From: Phyllobacterium lublinensis
GTDB lineage: Bacteria > Pseudomonadota > Alphaproteobacteria > Rhizobiales > Rhizobiaceae
DNA length: 36,952 nucleotides
Direction of reading: 5' to 3'
Assembly: GCF_020164435.1 (NCBI RefSeq)
Contig: NZ_JAIUDQ010000024.1
Coordinates: 1-36,952 of the forward strand
Shown here one piece after another: positions 1 through 8,329 of this stretch. The notes under the pieces are model-generated. The model was not told the origin of the DNA and made no database searches. It saw only the letters and a program-made list of their open reading frames with translations. Position 1 is the stretch's first letter. Each line of letters opens with the position of its first letter. The position numbers and the translations under genes were made by a program.

Positions 1-229
1 ATTTGAACAAAGTTGGTTAGGTGGCATTTGAATGGTTCATTGCACCTCACCCTGTCGCTTCACCGACCCTGCCAACCAGGAGAGGGTAAGAAAATTTCAC
101 CGACCCCATTTACTCCTCGCGGGGCAGGTCGGACCAAAAGTCCGGGTGGGGTGGCTTTTGTCTAAAGAATACGGTGCAGGCATTCCGCCACGCACCTGAC
201 GATGCAATCGCAACTCTGGGAGGACTAAA
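1..229. other. Intergenic region upstream of the glycerol-binding protein gene
   Basis: No gene is visible here. The 11-mer TTCACCGACCC occurs at 59-69 and again at 96-106. A partly inverted copy of the neighbouring bases (CCGACCCTGCC at 64-74 against GGGGCAGGTCGG at 121-132) could fold with the first copy. A short CAAAAG/CTTTTG stem lies near 135-160. These may be relics of a dispersed intergenic repeat or a processing hairpin between operon genes. The only clear signal is the GGAGG Shine-Dalgarno sequence at about 219-223, which serves the gene starting at 230. Confidence 0.4.
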
Positions 230-1954
230 ATGCGAACGCGAATACTCACGACAACAACAGCTCTCGTACTGCTGTTCGGCGCAGGCAGTGCCTATGCCGG
301 CATGGACGAAGCCAAGGCCTTCCTCGATGCCGAGGTCAAGGACTTGTCGACGCTCGATCGGGCGGCGCAGGAAAAGGAAATGCAATGGTTTGTCGATGCG
401 GCAAAACCATTTGCAGGCATGGACATCAAGGTGGTGTCGGAGACGATCACCACCCATGAATATGAGTCCAAGGTGCTGGCGCCTGCCTTTACTGCGATCA
501 CCGGCATCAAGATCACGCACGACCTGATCGGTGAAGGTGACGTCATTGAGAAGCTCCAGACGCAGATGCAGTCGGGCGAGAACATCTATGATGCCTATGT
601 CAACGACTCGGACCTGATCGGCACCCACTGGCGCTACCAGCAGGCTCGCTCGCTGACCGACTTCATGGCGAATGAAGGCAAGGACGTCACCAATCCGGAC
701 CTCGACCTCGACGACTTCATCGGCAAGTCCTTCACGACGGCGCCGGACGGCAAGCTCTATCAGCTTCCCGACCAGCAGTTCGCGAACCTCTACTGGTTCC
801 GCTACGACTGGTTCAACGATGAGAAGAACAAGGCGGACTTCAAGGCGAAGTACGGCTACGACCTCGGCGTTCCGGTCAACTGGTCGGCCTACGAAGATAT
901 CGCCGAGTTCTTCACAGGCCGCGAGATCGACGGCAAGAAGGTCTATGGCCACATGGATTATGGCAAGAAGGACCCGTCGCTCGGCTGGCGCTTCACCGAC
1001 GCCTGGCTATCGATGGCCGGCAACGGCGACAAGGGCATCCCGAATGGCAAGCCGGTCGACGAATGGGGCATCAAGGTCGATGAGAACTCCCGCCCGGTCG
1101 GCTCGTGCGTGGCGCGGGGTGGCGACACCAACGGCCCAGCCGCGGTTTATTCGATCGCCAAGTATCTCGAGTGGCTGAAGGCCTATGCGCCGGCTTCCGC
1201 TCAGGGCATGACCTTCTCCGAATCGGGTCCGGTTCCCTCGCAGGGTGAGGTTGCCCAGCAGATGTTCACCTATACGGCGTTCACCGCCGACTTCGTCAAG
1301 CCGGGCCTCCCCGTCGTCAATGAGGACGGTACGCCGAAGTGGCGCTTTGCTCCATCGCCGCACGGTGTCTACTGGAAGGACGGAATGAAGCTCGGCTATC
1401 AGGACGTGGGTTCCTGGACGCTGCTGAAGTCGACGCCGGACGATCGCGCCAAGGCCGCCTGGCTCTATGCTCAGTTCGTCACCTCGAAGACCGTGGACGT
1501 GAAGAAGAGCCACGTCGGCCTCACGCTCATCCGCGAATCCTCGATCGGCCACAAGTCGTTCACGGAGCGCGCACCGAAGCTCGGCGGCCTCATCGAGTTC
1601 TACCGCTCGCCTGCCCGCATACAATGGTCGCCGACAGGCACGAACATCCCTGACTATCCGAAGCTGGCCCAGCTCTGGTGGCAGGCGATCGGCGATGCCT
1701 CCTCGGGCGCCAAGACCGCACAGGCAGCCATGGACTCGCTGTGCGAGGAACAGGAAAAGGTGCTTGGACGTCTCGAGAAATCCGGCGTCATGGGCGACAT
1801 GGGTCCGAAACTGGCGGACGAGCATGACCTTGCCTACTGGAATGTGGATGCCGTGAAGAAAGGCAATCTTGCACCGCAGCTGAAGGTCGAGAACGAAAAG
1901 GAAAAGCCACTGACCATCAATTACGATGAGCTGGTCAAGAGCTGGAACAAGTAA
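230..1954 (+). CDS. glpV: Periplasmic glycerol-type ABC transporter substrate-binding protein
   Basis: This 574-residue exported protein begins with a classical signal peptide (basic MRTR, a hydrophobic stretch, then AYAG with cleavage near residue 23). The rest has the look of a large family 1 solute-binding protein: an early VSETITTHEYESKVLAPAF segment, a YDAYVNDSDLIG segment and many aromatic residues. It is longer than usual sugar-binding proteins (about 420 residues). That length and the sequence character match the glycerol-binding protein at the end of the rhizobial glpSTPQUV operon, so the permease and DUF2160 genes are expected just left of the window. The start is fixed by GGAGG seven bases upstream of ATG. 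The specific glycerol assignment rests on recall of the family; the general class is certain. Confidence 0.85.
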   Translation: MRTRILTTTTALVLLFGAGSAYAGMDEAKAFLDAEVKDLSTLDRAAQEKEMQWFVDAAKPFAGMDIKVVSETITTHEYESKVLAPAFTAITGIKITHDLIGEGDVIEKLQTQMQSGENIYDAYVNDSDLIGTHWRYQQARSLTDFMANEGKDVTNPDLDLDDFIGKSFTTAPDGKLYQLPDQQFANLYWFRYDWFNDEKNKADFKAKYGYDLGVPVNWSAYEDIAEFFTGREIDGKKVYGHMDYGKKDPSLGWRFTDAWLSMAGNGDKGIPNGKPVDEWGIKVDENSRPVGSCVARGGDTNGPAAVYSIAKYLEWLKAYAPASAQGMTFSESGPVPSQGEVAQQMFTYTAFTADFVKPGLPVVNEDGTPKWRFAPSPHGVYWKDGMKLGYQDVGSWTLLKSTPDDRAKAAWLYAQFVTSKTVDVKKSHVGLTLIRESSIGHKSFTERAPKLGGLIEFYRSPARIQWSPTGTNIPDYPKLAQLWWQAIGDASSGAKTAQAAMDSLCEEQEKVLGRLEKSGVMGDMGPKLADEHDLAYWNVDAVKKGNLAPQLKVENEKEKPLTINYDELVKSWNK

Positions 1955-1980
1955 GCTTCAAATCTATTGGAGCGGGGAAG

Positions 1981-2008
1981 GGGGTGGCGCTTCGGCGCCG
2001 CCCCTTTT
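1981..2008 (+). terminator. Intrinsic terminator after the glycerol transport operon
   Basis: A 10-bp stem (GGGGTGGCGC with GCGCCGCCCC, one G-U wobble) closes a TTCG tetraloop and is followed directly by TTTT. It lies 26 bases after the stop codon at 1954, as expected for the end of the operon. Confidence 0.9.
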
Positions 2009-2350
2009 AACAATTTTGAGCCGCACTACCTGTCCGGTACCTCGGTACTACCCAGCGAACATTGTGAACCGCAACGGGTCGGCTACGGCCCTCTTTAATG
2101 GAGCGCCGCCCCAATTGCTGTTGCCGAAACGCTGAACCTGTTGCGCATTTTGAAAGCATCGCCCGCCATGTCTTCCCAATGATTGGTGTGCCGCTTGACG
2201 CGTGAGTGGTGGTGGTTGTATCGCGCAAACTTTGTACCAGCCCCGTTCCAGCTTTCCTGTGACAATGCTGGAAGGACCGGGAAATGTTGTGCTAAAGAGG
2301 CTGACATGCAACCGGTCGTTCTGAACAATGAACAACCTCACACCATATAA
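2009..2350. other. Gene-poor stretch between operon terminator and tRNA scar
   Basis: No convincing gene is visible on either strand. Minus-strand open frames of 70-97 codons around 2007-2341 have no Shine-Dalgarno sequence, no recognisable motif and unusual composition. The stretch is bounded by a terminator on the left and a tRNA 3'-end fragment on the right, so it may be the worn end of an integrated element. No integrase or transposase motif is seen. Confidence 0.4.
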
Positions 2351-2375
2351 GGTTCGAATCCAGCCACTCCGACCA
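2351..2375 (+). repeat. tRNA-Pro 3'-end fragment, probable attachment-site scar
   Basis: These 25 bases read as the T-loop with its 3' stem (GGTTCGAATCC), the 3' acceptor strand CACTCCG, base A73 and an encoded CCA. A CACTCCG acceptor strand implies a 5' strand CGGAGTG, the typical start of bacterial tRNA-Pro. The bases upstream (ACCATATAA) cannot pair to complete the T stem, and no D or anticodon arm precedes it, so this is not an intact tRNA. Duplication of exactly a tRNA 3' end is the usual mark of a tyrosine-recombinase attachment site. With this orientation the element would have lain to the left, between here and an intact tRNA-Pro. No integrase is in the window. Confidence 0.7.
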
Positions 2376-2391
2376 TTTTCTGTAAAGCCCG

Positions 2392-2571
2392 ATGGTTGGC
2401 CAGACTGCAGCCGAAGTTCGGATCGCGGTTTCGGATCACCGCCCGGGCCAGCCTGAGTGCATCGACCTACGAGCGCTCATCCGCCTCATCGTCGGACTCA
2501 TTGTTGGAGTCGCCGTCGCTTTGGTTCTCCTCGCTGGTCGATTGTTCCTCATCATTTCGGACGACCCATGA
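2392..2571 (+). CDS. Possible small membrane protein (59 aa)
   Basis: An ATG-to-TGA frame of 59 codons begins 17 bases after the tRNA fragment. Its second half is a long uninterrupted hydrophobic helix (LIRLIVGLIVGVAVALVLLA) flanked by Arg residues and ending in SDDP, as in a single-pass inner-membrane protein. No good Shine-Dalgarno sequence precedes the ATG, and the N-terminal 20 residues are not distinctive. It could be a real small gene, the 3' end of a larger gene cut by the integration event, or chance. No family is recognised. Confidence 0.35.
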   Translation: MVGQTAAEVRIAVSDHRPGQPECIDLRALIRLIVGLIVGVAVALVLLAGRLFLIISDDP

Positions 2572-2930
2572 ATTCCCCCTCCGCCGGATTGTATATTGCC
2601 GGCTATGGGTCCCGTCATTGTCTCGATCTGGCATATTTTCTCTCAGTTGTTACGCTACGGGTGGCCTCGGCTAACAACCGGCGGCCCTGCATCAACGCCC
2701 GCTCGGCGGATAAGTTCCTGGATTCTTTAGGGGTAAGCACTCGAACGCCACAGTTGGCCATCGGGCGTCTGCATAGGCAACAGCGCATCGCCGGCGATAC
2801 TTGCACGTTTTCGTGAATGGCAACGTCCGGACAGTATCGTGATTGGACTTCGCAGTCAGCTGGAGTCAGGCTTGCGAGGGGTGAATGCTGGGTATGGGCG
2901 GACCAACTATCGTTCGAATAGGAGGCCACG
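2572..2930. other. Gene-free stretch before the hypothetical gene at 2931
   Basis: Several open frames run through here on the plus strand, including one continuing from an ATGA overlap at 2568 and another from ATG at 2605 with a hydrophobic start. None has a ribosome-binding site or family motif. The stretch may hold degraded genes. The only clear signal is a strong AGGAGG at about 2921 for the next gene. Confidence 0.35.
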
Positions 2931-3368
2931 ATGAAGCACCATGCACTTGATCAACTGCAAATTGTCTCTCGGATCGATCAGGATTACCCCCAACAGACCA
3001 TGTTGCGCAGCGAGCGCCTGGAGCGATGGGCAGCGCTCCTCGAACGGGATCCGGACCGCCGTCTTTCGACGCTGTACCAATCGGAGTATCAACCCGCCCG
3101 GGCGCGTGCGGCCATGCGTGGCGATGGCTCACCCATCTCGGTGGCCTTTGAAGACCCGGTTCTGCGCGCATTTGGTCTGAAGGATGACACCTATGGTGAA
3201 GCGCGCCGGTTCTTTGAGATCAGCGATCTCCAGCTTCACCGGGTGGTTTGCTATTGTCATTTCGGTGCAGAAGTAAGCGGAGCCATGGCCGCATACAATG
3301 TCCGCAAGGCAATTGCTGGAAGGCATAAGGGCGTGCTTGCCTGGTTGCGTGACGTGCTCGACAGATAG
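2931..3368 (+). CDS. Hypothetical protein (145 aa)
   Basis: The gene has an excellent AGGAGG Shine-Dalgarno sequence seven bases before ATG, so it is very likely translated. The product is soluble with no signal peptide or membrane segment. The N-terminal half contains an ERLERWAALLERDP helix and the C-terminal half is rich in aromatic and His/Cys residues (RRFFEISDLQLHR, VVCYCHFGAE). It ends in a basic helix. I do not recognise the family. It stands alone on the plus strand, convergent with the small gene at 3392-3646 with only 23 bases between them. Confidence 0.7.
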   Translation: MKHHALDQLQIVSRIDQDYPQQTMLRSERLERWAALLERDPDRRLSTLYQSEYQPARARAAMRGDGSPISVAFEDPVLRAFGLKDDTYGEARRFFEISDLQLHRVVCYCHFGAEVSGAMAAYNVRKAIAGRHKGVLAWLRDVLDR

Positions 3369-3391
3369 CTTCGCCGACGGGACGCTACATC

Positions 3392-3646
3392 TCAGGCGGG
3401 CGCTTCGGCTTTTCGGGCCCGCCTGGCCAATACGGCGTTCACAGCAAAGCGTGCCATCGCCTCGGAATCGCGGTTGCCGATGATGAAGGCGGCGCGCACG
3501 AAGCGCGCGAGCGTTCCGTGCTCGGGATCGGCTTCATCGGTAATGAAGAGTTCCGCAGCCGCATCTTCCAATGCCCGTTGCATGAGTTCGCCATCCGTTT
3601 TGGAATAATTTGGATTGTTGTCGTCCAGGAATGTCAATGAGCCCAT
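3392..3646 (-). CDS. Hypothetical small acidic protein (84 aa)
   Basis: This is a mostly helical, acidic protein with no membrane segment or signal peptide; the C-terminus is basic (LARRARKAEAPA). I use the ATG at 3646, which gives MGSLTFLDDNNPNY. The frame stays open upstream to a TTG at 3706, but that segment is AT-rich and includes an exact TATAAT, which suits a promoter better than coding sequence. No clear Shine-Dalgarno sequence supports either start. It lies directly downstream of the polysaccharide polymerase gene and may be the last gene of that operon or have its own promoter. The family is not recognised. Confidence 0.55.
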   Translation of the reverse strand: MGSLTFLDDNNPNYSKTDGELMQRALEDAAAELFITDEADPEHGTLARFVRAAFIIGNRDSEAMARFAVNAVLARRARKAEAPA

Positions 3647-3712
3647 CCAATGATCCAATATAACCCGTTGTTTTCGCCGAACGTCTAAAATTAGATTATA
3701 ATCCAAAATGAA

Positions 3713-5011
3713 CTATTGCATACGGGAATGTTCACCCCGCTCGCGGTCAGACCGGACATCGCCTGCATGTCGCGCGGGCGTTGGGTTGTAGCGCAGTTCC
3801 AGCGCCACGCATCCCCAGATGATCCCCACCAGCAGATAGAAATGCCGCCAATGATCCGTGTCGATGACGTTGCCTATGGCGACGTGGGCAACGTAAACCA
3901 GATAGGCGCACAGCAGGAATGGCTGCCATGGCCGCTCGCGAAACAGTATGCGCAGACCGAGCCCCAGCGTCAGCATCGTCAGCGTCATGTAGCTGACGAA
4001 TCCCAGCCATCCATAGTCGAGCGCGGCCTTCAGCCAGACATTGTGGGTGTCTTCGCCATAGATCGGGCCGAACTCCAGTGGCCCGATCCCGAGCGGGTGA
4101 TCGATGGACAGCAGCATGCCATACCAGTGGCGCGCGAAACGGCCGAATTGGGCGTCGTCATAATCCTGCACGAGTTGAGCGCGCGCAAAGAAAAGTTCGG
4201 CCACGCTCGGTATTTGCAGGGCGACAATGACGGCGAGCAGCACGACGACAACGGCAAGACCGGCCAGGAGCATGATCCTCAGTCGAAATAGCCGGTTGGG
4301 GTTCCTGATGAACAGGAGCAGGGCAAGACCTGCTATGATCAGCACCGCCATTCCCCACGCGGCGCGCGAGAACGAAAGGAATATGCCAAGCGTAAGGATG
4401 AGGATCGGGACAAGACGAACTGGAAGAGCACGCAGGTCGCCGATCAGTACACCGTGCACCAGCCAGGCCAGCGGCAGCATCAGGAAGGGACCAAAGACAT
4501 TGGGGTCCTGGAAAGCGCCCATCGCCCGCCCGTAGCGCGTGAACAGATCCGCACCGGGAAACGCATCGAAGTAGCCGAGGATGCCAAGCAGCGAGGTACA
4601 AACTGCAGCCAGTATATAGGCCCTGAAAATGACCGGCAGCATGCGCTGGTCGCTATCGATGACGGCTGCGAAGAACACAGAGGTAATGGCGAGGAACAGC
4701 GAGACAGCGATGTAGATTGGCGCCGTCTTCAGGTCCGCCATCTGGCCCATGGACAGGAGACCGCCAATATTGAAGATCACCAGTATGGCTAGAAGGATCG
4801 CCACGGTGCGCGATAGCCTCAGGCCAAAGAGCGCCCAGATGAAGATCAGCCCCGCCATGTAGAGTTCATAGGGCGCAGGTTCATCGATGACGAAACCGCT
4901 GAGAAAAACGCCGAAGCCGATGGCGAAGGTCGATATCAGGCGGATCAGCGCGCGGTTCCTGGTGCCGTGATCGACACGCACATCAGCTGTCTGATCTGGC
5001 GAAGCGGTCAA
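3713..5011 (-). CDS. O-antigen ligase/polymerase-like membrane protein (Wzy/WaaL superfamily)
   Basis: About 432 residues, almost entirely transmembrane helices, with a periplasmic loop and the late motif region GIGPLEFGPIYGEDTHNVW followed by LKAALDYGWLGF. This G-x-G...HN...G-W/Y-x-G pattern is typical of Wzy_C (PF04932) polymerases and ligases, which act at the periplasmic face on undecaprenyl-linked repeat units. The open frame extends upstream inside the preceding gene, but those residues lack membrane character. I start at a TTG at 5011 that overlaps the TGA stop of the phosphotransferase gene, implying translational coupling; a GTG about 12 codons further in is an alternative. In context it probably polymerises the polysaccharide started by its neighbours. 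Confidence 0.8.
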   Translation of the reverse strand: MTASPDQTADVRVDHGTRNRALIRLISTFAIGFGVFLSGFVIDEPAPYELYMAGLIFIWALFGLRLSRTVAILLAILVIFNIGGLLSMGQMADLKTAPIYIAVSLFLAITSVFFAAVIDSDQRMLPVIFRAYILAAVCTSLLGILGYFDAFPGADLFTRYGRAMGAFQDPNVFGPFLMLPLAWLVHGVLIGDLRALPVRLVPILILTLGIFLSFSRAAWGMAVLIIAGLALLLFIRNPNRLFRLRIMLLAGLAVVVVLLAVIVALQIPSVAELFFARAQLVQDYDDAQFGRFARHWYGMLLSIDHPLGIGPLEFGPIYGEDTHNVWLKAALDYGWLGFVSYMTLTMLTLGLGLRILFRERPWQPFLLCAYLVYVAHVAIGNVIDTDHWRHFYLLVGIIWGCVALELRYNPTPARHAGDVRSDRERGEHSRMQ

Positions 5012-6549
5012 TAGGCATTGTCCGTGTTGAGGAGCCGCACCGGCGTCAGGAACAGGATCTTCATGTCGAACCACAAAGACCAGTTCTCGATGTAATACAG
5101 ATCGAATTCCGTGCGCATCTTGATCTTGTCGTCGGAGTCGATCTCGCCGCGCCAGCCATTGATCTGCGCCCATCCCGTTACGCCGGGCTTGACCCGGTGC
5201 CGCGCAAAATAGCCGTCGACGACCTCGTTATAGAGGAGGTTGCGGGTATGGGCGGCAATCGCGTGGGGGCGGGGACCGACCAGCGAAAGTGTTCCCATCA
5301 GGGAATTGAAGAACTGCGGAAGCTCGTCGATGGATGTCTTGCGGATGAAACGCCCGACGCGGGTAACGCGCGGATCGTCCTTGACCACCGCATTGCGCGC
5401 GGTCGGGTCGCACATCTCCGTATACATGGAGCGGAATTTCCACACCTCGATGATCTCGTTGTTGAAACCATGCCGCTGCTGTTTGAAGATGACGGGCCCC
5501 TTGCTCTCGAGTTTGATGGCAATGGCCGTCGCGATGAAGATCGGGCTGAAGAGGAGGATGCCGAACAGGCTGAAAAAGATATCGAATGCCCGCTTGGCCA
5601 CGGAATCCCAATCGTTGATCGGCTTGTCGAACAGGTCGATCATGGCGACGGAGCCGATATAGGAATAGGCACGCGGGCGGAACTGAAGGTGGTTGTTGTG
5701 GGCAGAAAGACGGATGTCGACAGGGAGCACCCAGAGCTTCTTCAGCAGGGACAGCACACGTTCTTCGGCCGTGATCGGCAGGGATACGATCAGCATGTCG
5801 ATGTGGGCGATACGCGCAAACTCGATCAGCTCGGATATGTTGCCAAGCTTCGGATATCCCGCAACGATCGGCGGTGAACGCTTGGCGTCCCGGTCGTCAA
5901 AGACGCCGCAAATGCGGATATCATTGTAGGGCTGCTGTTCGATCGACCGGATAAGATCCTCCGCCGGCTTTCCGCCGCCGACGATCACTGCGCGCCGTTC
6001 CATTCTGCCATTGCGCGCCCAACGCCGGATAAGCCGCGACATGATCACGCGAAAGGCGATGAACAGGACTACACCCGACACGTACCAGGCACCGAACCAG
6101 ACACGTGAATAGTCTTCCGAAACCTTCAGGAAGAAGGCGGCAAGCGACATCAGCGCGAAGGCGCCGGACCAGATCAAAAGCAGTCGTCCGAGCTTGCTGA
6201 ATGGATCGCGCATCACGGCTAGCTGGTAACTGTCGGTCAGTTCAAGCAGCAGCACCGTGACCGTCGCGGTGACAAGGATCGCCAGGGAGTAATGCAGGAT
6301 GGCGCCCGCGCTGGGCCCGACATAGATGATGAACACGGCAATGCCGGCGAAAGCCACGACAAGGAACTCGATGATCCGCATGATACCGCTGATCATCACC
6401 GGGGAATTTGTGTCCCGGGCGTATTGCGAGGCGATCGTGTAGGCTACGGGACTGAGCGTTGTCTTCTCTTTGGACGCATGCTTGGCATCCGGCGCGAGGT
6501 TGCGAACAACGTCACGCGAAAGCTTCGATTCCGCTTCTCTTTCTTTCAT
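5008..6549 (-). CDS. Undecaprenyl-phosphate sugar-1-phosphate transferase (initiating polyprenyl glycosylphosphotransferase)
   Basis: This 513-residue enzyme should transfer a hexose-1-phosphate from a UDP-sugar onto undecaprenyl phosphate at the inner membrane, the first step of repeat-unit synthesis. It has a cytoplasmic N-terminal tail, four or five membrane helices, a nucleotide-fold middle domain (AVIVGGGKPAEDLI), a re-entrant membrane helix (AKRAFDIFFSLFG) and a C-terminal bacterial sugar-transferase domain. Catalytic-domain motifs KFRSMY, DPRVTRVGRFIRKTSIDELPQ, SLVGPRPHA and KPGVTGWAQINGWRG are all present. The start is the ATG at 6549, just after the previous gene; the open frame extends further but without protein-like sequence. 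Its size and layout are those of the WcaJ/HfsE/PssZ group. Confidence 0.92.
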   Translation of the reverse strand: MKEREAESKLSRDVVRNLAPDAKHASKEKTTLSPVAYTIASQYARDTNSPVMISGIMRIIEFLVVAFAGIAVFIIYVGPSAGAILHYSLAILVTATVTVLLLELTDSYQLAVMRDPFSKLGRLLLIWSGAFALMSLAAFFLKVSEDYSRVWFGAWYVSGVVLFIAFRVIMSRLIRRWARNGRMERRAVIVGGGKPAEDLIRSIEQQPYNDIRICGVFDDRDAKRSPPIVAGYPKLGNISELIEFARIAHIDMLIVSLPITAEERVLSLLKKLWVLPVDIRLSAHNNHLQFRPRAYSYIGSVAMIDLFDKPINDWDSVAKRAFDIFFSLFGILLFSPIFIATAIAIKLESKGPVIFKQQRHGFNNEIIEVWKFRSMYTEMCDPTARNAVVKDDPRVTRVGRFIRKTSIDELPQFFNSLMGTLSLVGPRPHAIAAHTRNLLYNEVVDGYFARHRVKPGVTGWAQINGWRGEIDSDDKIKMRTEFDLYYIENWSLWFDMKILFLTPVRLLNTDNAY

Positions 6550-6616
6550 GATGCACCCTGACAACCCAGACGACGCTCTATAGCACGTATGCGCTAAAAA
6601 AGACTTAGACAAACAA

Positions 6617-7753
6617 TTATCCAAGAGCGGCGAAGTACTCATTTTCGAGGCGGGACGCCATGGTTTCGATACTGAATTTTTGTTTGAGCGATTCGATACT
6701 TGGCAGCGTCTGCTTGTAGGCTGCGACATCGCCGATGGCGGTCGCCATGGTTGCGGCAAGATCGCCGGCTTCCGGCCGTACCAGCGCAGGGGAGGCGTCA
6801 CCGAGAATCTCCGGAATACCGCCCACACGGCTGGCGATGACCGGACGCCCGGCCGCAAGCGCCTCCAGCACGATATAGGGCAGGGCTTCTGCCCGGGAGG
6901 GAATGACTACGACCTTTGCGAGCTGGAATGCCTGCCGTGCCTTCATGGGCATGAGGAAACGAATGGCTTGACGTGCCCTGGTTCCGTCCTCGATCAGCTT
7001 GGCCCGATCCTTGCCGTCGCCGACCATCACACCGGTCAGTTCGCGCCCGGTTGCATTTCCGGCTTTTCCCAGCGCATTGATGAATATATCCGGGCCCTTG
7101 AGCGCCCGCATTTCGCCGATGAACAGGAAGTCCGCGGCGTCGTCGTTTGCTGCGACCGGCTCGAATTCGACGTCCGCCAGTCCATTATAGATGAGAGCAG
7201 ATGCACAGCGAGGCTCGCCCACCTTCCGGACGTAGATTCCCTGTTCGAATGCTGAAACGAAAATGATCCGGTCGGTCATCCGTTCCATCGTCCGCTCGAC
7301 CTGAAAAATGATCCGCCCCTGGAGTTTGGCAGGATCAAAATGCAGGCTGCCGCCATGCGGTGAATAAAAGCGGGCTACGCGAGACCCAAATACCCGCAAC
7401 AGTGTACCGAACAAGCGCGCATAGATGCCACCCTTGGCCCCGTGCCCATGCAGGATGTCCGGCCGCAATTTCTTGATGATCCTGTAGGTCCGCAGCGCCG
7501 CCATGGCATCGCTAGGTCCAATCTGCCGCTGCATTGCAATGCGCTCGAGTCCCAGTGCGAGCTTGTCGCGCAAATCGGAAAGCAGCGCTTCCTCGAATGC
7601 TCCTCCAGTCGACGCATCGCAGATGATGCCGACCTGGTGGCCGGCTTTCACCTGCGCTTCGATAAGGTCACGCACATGGCGAAAGATTCCGCCTACCGGA
7701 GCGCGGAAGCAATGAACGATCCGTAGGGATTGTTTGGAGCGAGGTTCGGCCAT
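6617..7753 (-). CDS. GT4-family glycosyltransferase
   Basis: A 378-residue cytoplasmic glycosyltransferase with the GT-B fold. The N-terminal domain opens with IVHCFRAPVGGIFRHVRDL, an acceptor-side glycine loop, and includes HGHGAKGGIYARL. The C-terminal nucleotide-sugar domain contains FIGEMRALKGPDIFINAL and the E-x7-E motif EALPYIVLE followed by AAGRPVIASRVGGIPEI, which marks retaining GT4 enzymes. It should extend the lipid-linked sugar made by the phosphotransferase encoded next. It begins about nine bases after the export gene's stop, so the two are almost certainly cotranscribed. The donor and acceptor sugars cannot be read from sequence. Confidence 0.9.
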   Translation of the reverse strand: MAEPRSKQSLRIVHCFRAPVGGIFRHVRDLIEAQVKAGHQVGIICDASTGGAFEEALLSDLRDKLALGLERIAMQRQIGPSDAMAALRTYRIIKKLRPDILHGHGAKGGIYARLFGTLLRVFGSRVARFYSPHGGSLHFDPAKLQGRIIFQVERTMERMTDRIIFVSAFEQGIYVRKVGEPRCASALIYNGLADVEFEPVAANDDAADFLFIGEMRALKGPDIFINALGKAGNATGRELTGVMVGDGKDRAKLIEDGTRARQAIRFLMPMKARQAFQLAKVVVIPSRAEALPYIVLEALAAGRPVIASRVGGIPEILGDASPALVRPEAGDLAATMATAIGDVAAYKQTLPSIESLKQKFSIETMASRLENEYFAALG

Positions 7754-7762
7754 ATCCGCGGA

Positions 7763-8329
7763 TCAGAAGAAGCGCTCGCGCACATAAATCGTGTCGCCTG
7801 GCAGCACCTGATCGGAAATGGTTACGCGGCCCGTGAGGCTTTCGCCATTGAATTGCCGGGTAATGTCGACATCGCTCTGGTTGGCACGGGGCGTGAAGCC
7901 ACCCGCAGCAGCGATTGCCTTTTGTGCCGTCATGCCAGGAACATAGGAATACTGGCCCGCAGCACCGACTTCTCCCATGATGAACACTGGCCGGTAGCGG
8001 TCGATCTCGACGGCTACGTCCGGGTCACGCAAGAAGCCCTTGCGCAACCTGGCCGCCACGTCCGCTTCCAGCTGCTGGATTGTCTTGCCGCGGGCAGGGA
8101 CGCTTCCGATAAGCGGTACCGAGATGAAGCCTGCCTGGTCCACGCTGTAGGTATTGGTGATGCCTTCCTGCTCGAAGACAGTCAGCCGGATACGATCGCC
8201 CGCATCCAGCATATAGGGCTTGTTGATGGCTTCGTTGAACGCTGCCGGAGCGGGCCGGTAACTGGCACAACCGCCAAGCGTCATGGATACGACGCTGATG
8301 GTCACCAGAAGGAACTGCTTGCTGAACAC
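7763..8329 (-). CDS. Polysaccharide export lipoprotein (Wza/HfsD/UppC-like)
   Basis: A short (188-residue) outer-membrane polysaccharide export protein. The N-terminus is a lipoprotein signal with lipobox LGGC at residues 18-21. A poly_export domain (YMLDAGDRIRLTVFEQEG) and one SLBB-type segment (VFIMGEVGAAGQYSYVPGMTAQKAIAAAGG) follow. E. coli Wza is about twice as long; the short form is common among alphaproteobacterial holdfast and unipolar-polysaccharide exporters. The start codon is GTG at 8329. It is the first gene of the minus-strand operon and is divergent from the Wzz/Wzc-like gene, with 179 bases between. Confidence 0.9.
   Translation of the reverse strand: MFSKQFLLVTISVVSMTLGGCASYRPAPAAFNEAINKPYMLDAGDRIRLTVFEQEGITNTYSVDQAGFISVPLIGSVPARGKTIQQLEADVAARLRKGFLRDPDVAVEIDRYRPVFIMGEVGAAGQYSYVPGMTAQKAIAAAGGFTPRANQSDVDITRQFNGESLTGRVTISDQVLPGDTIYVRERFF

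Noticed and set aside
1007..1825. A 272-codon minus-strand open frame
   Set aside because: It is antisense to the glycerol-binding protein gene; Arg-rich translation typical of a shadow frame.
2457..2816. A 119-codon plus-strand open frame
   Set aside because: Its N-terminal part is Arg/His-rich nonsense overlapping the small hydrophobic ORF in another frame. No ribosome site or motif.
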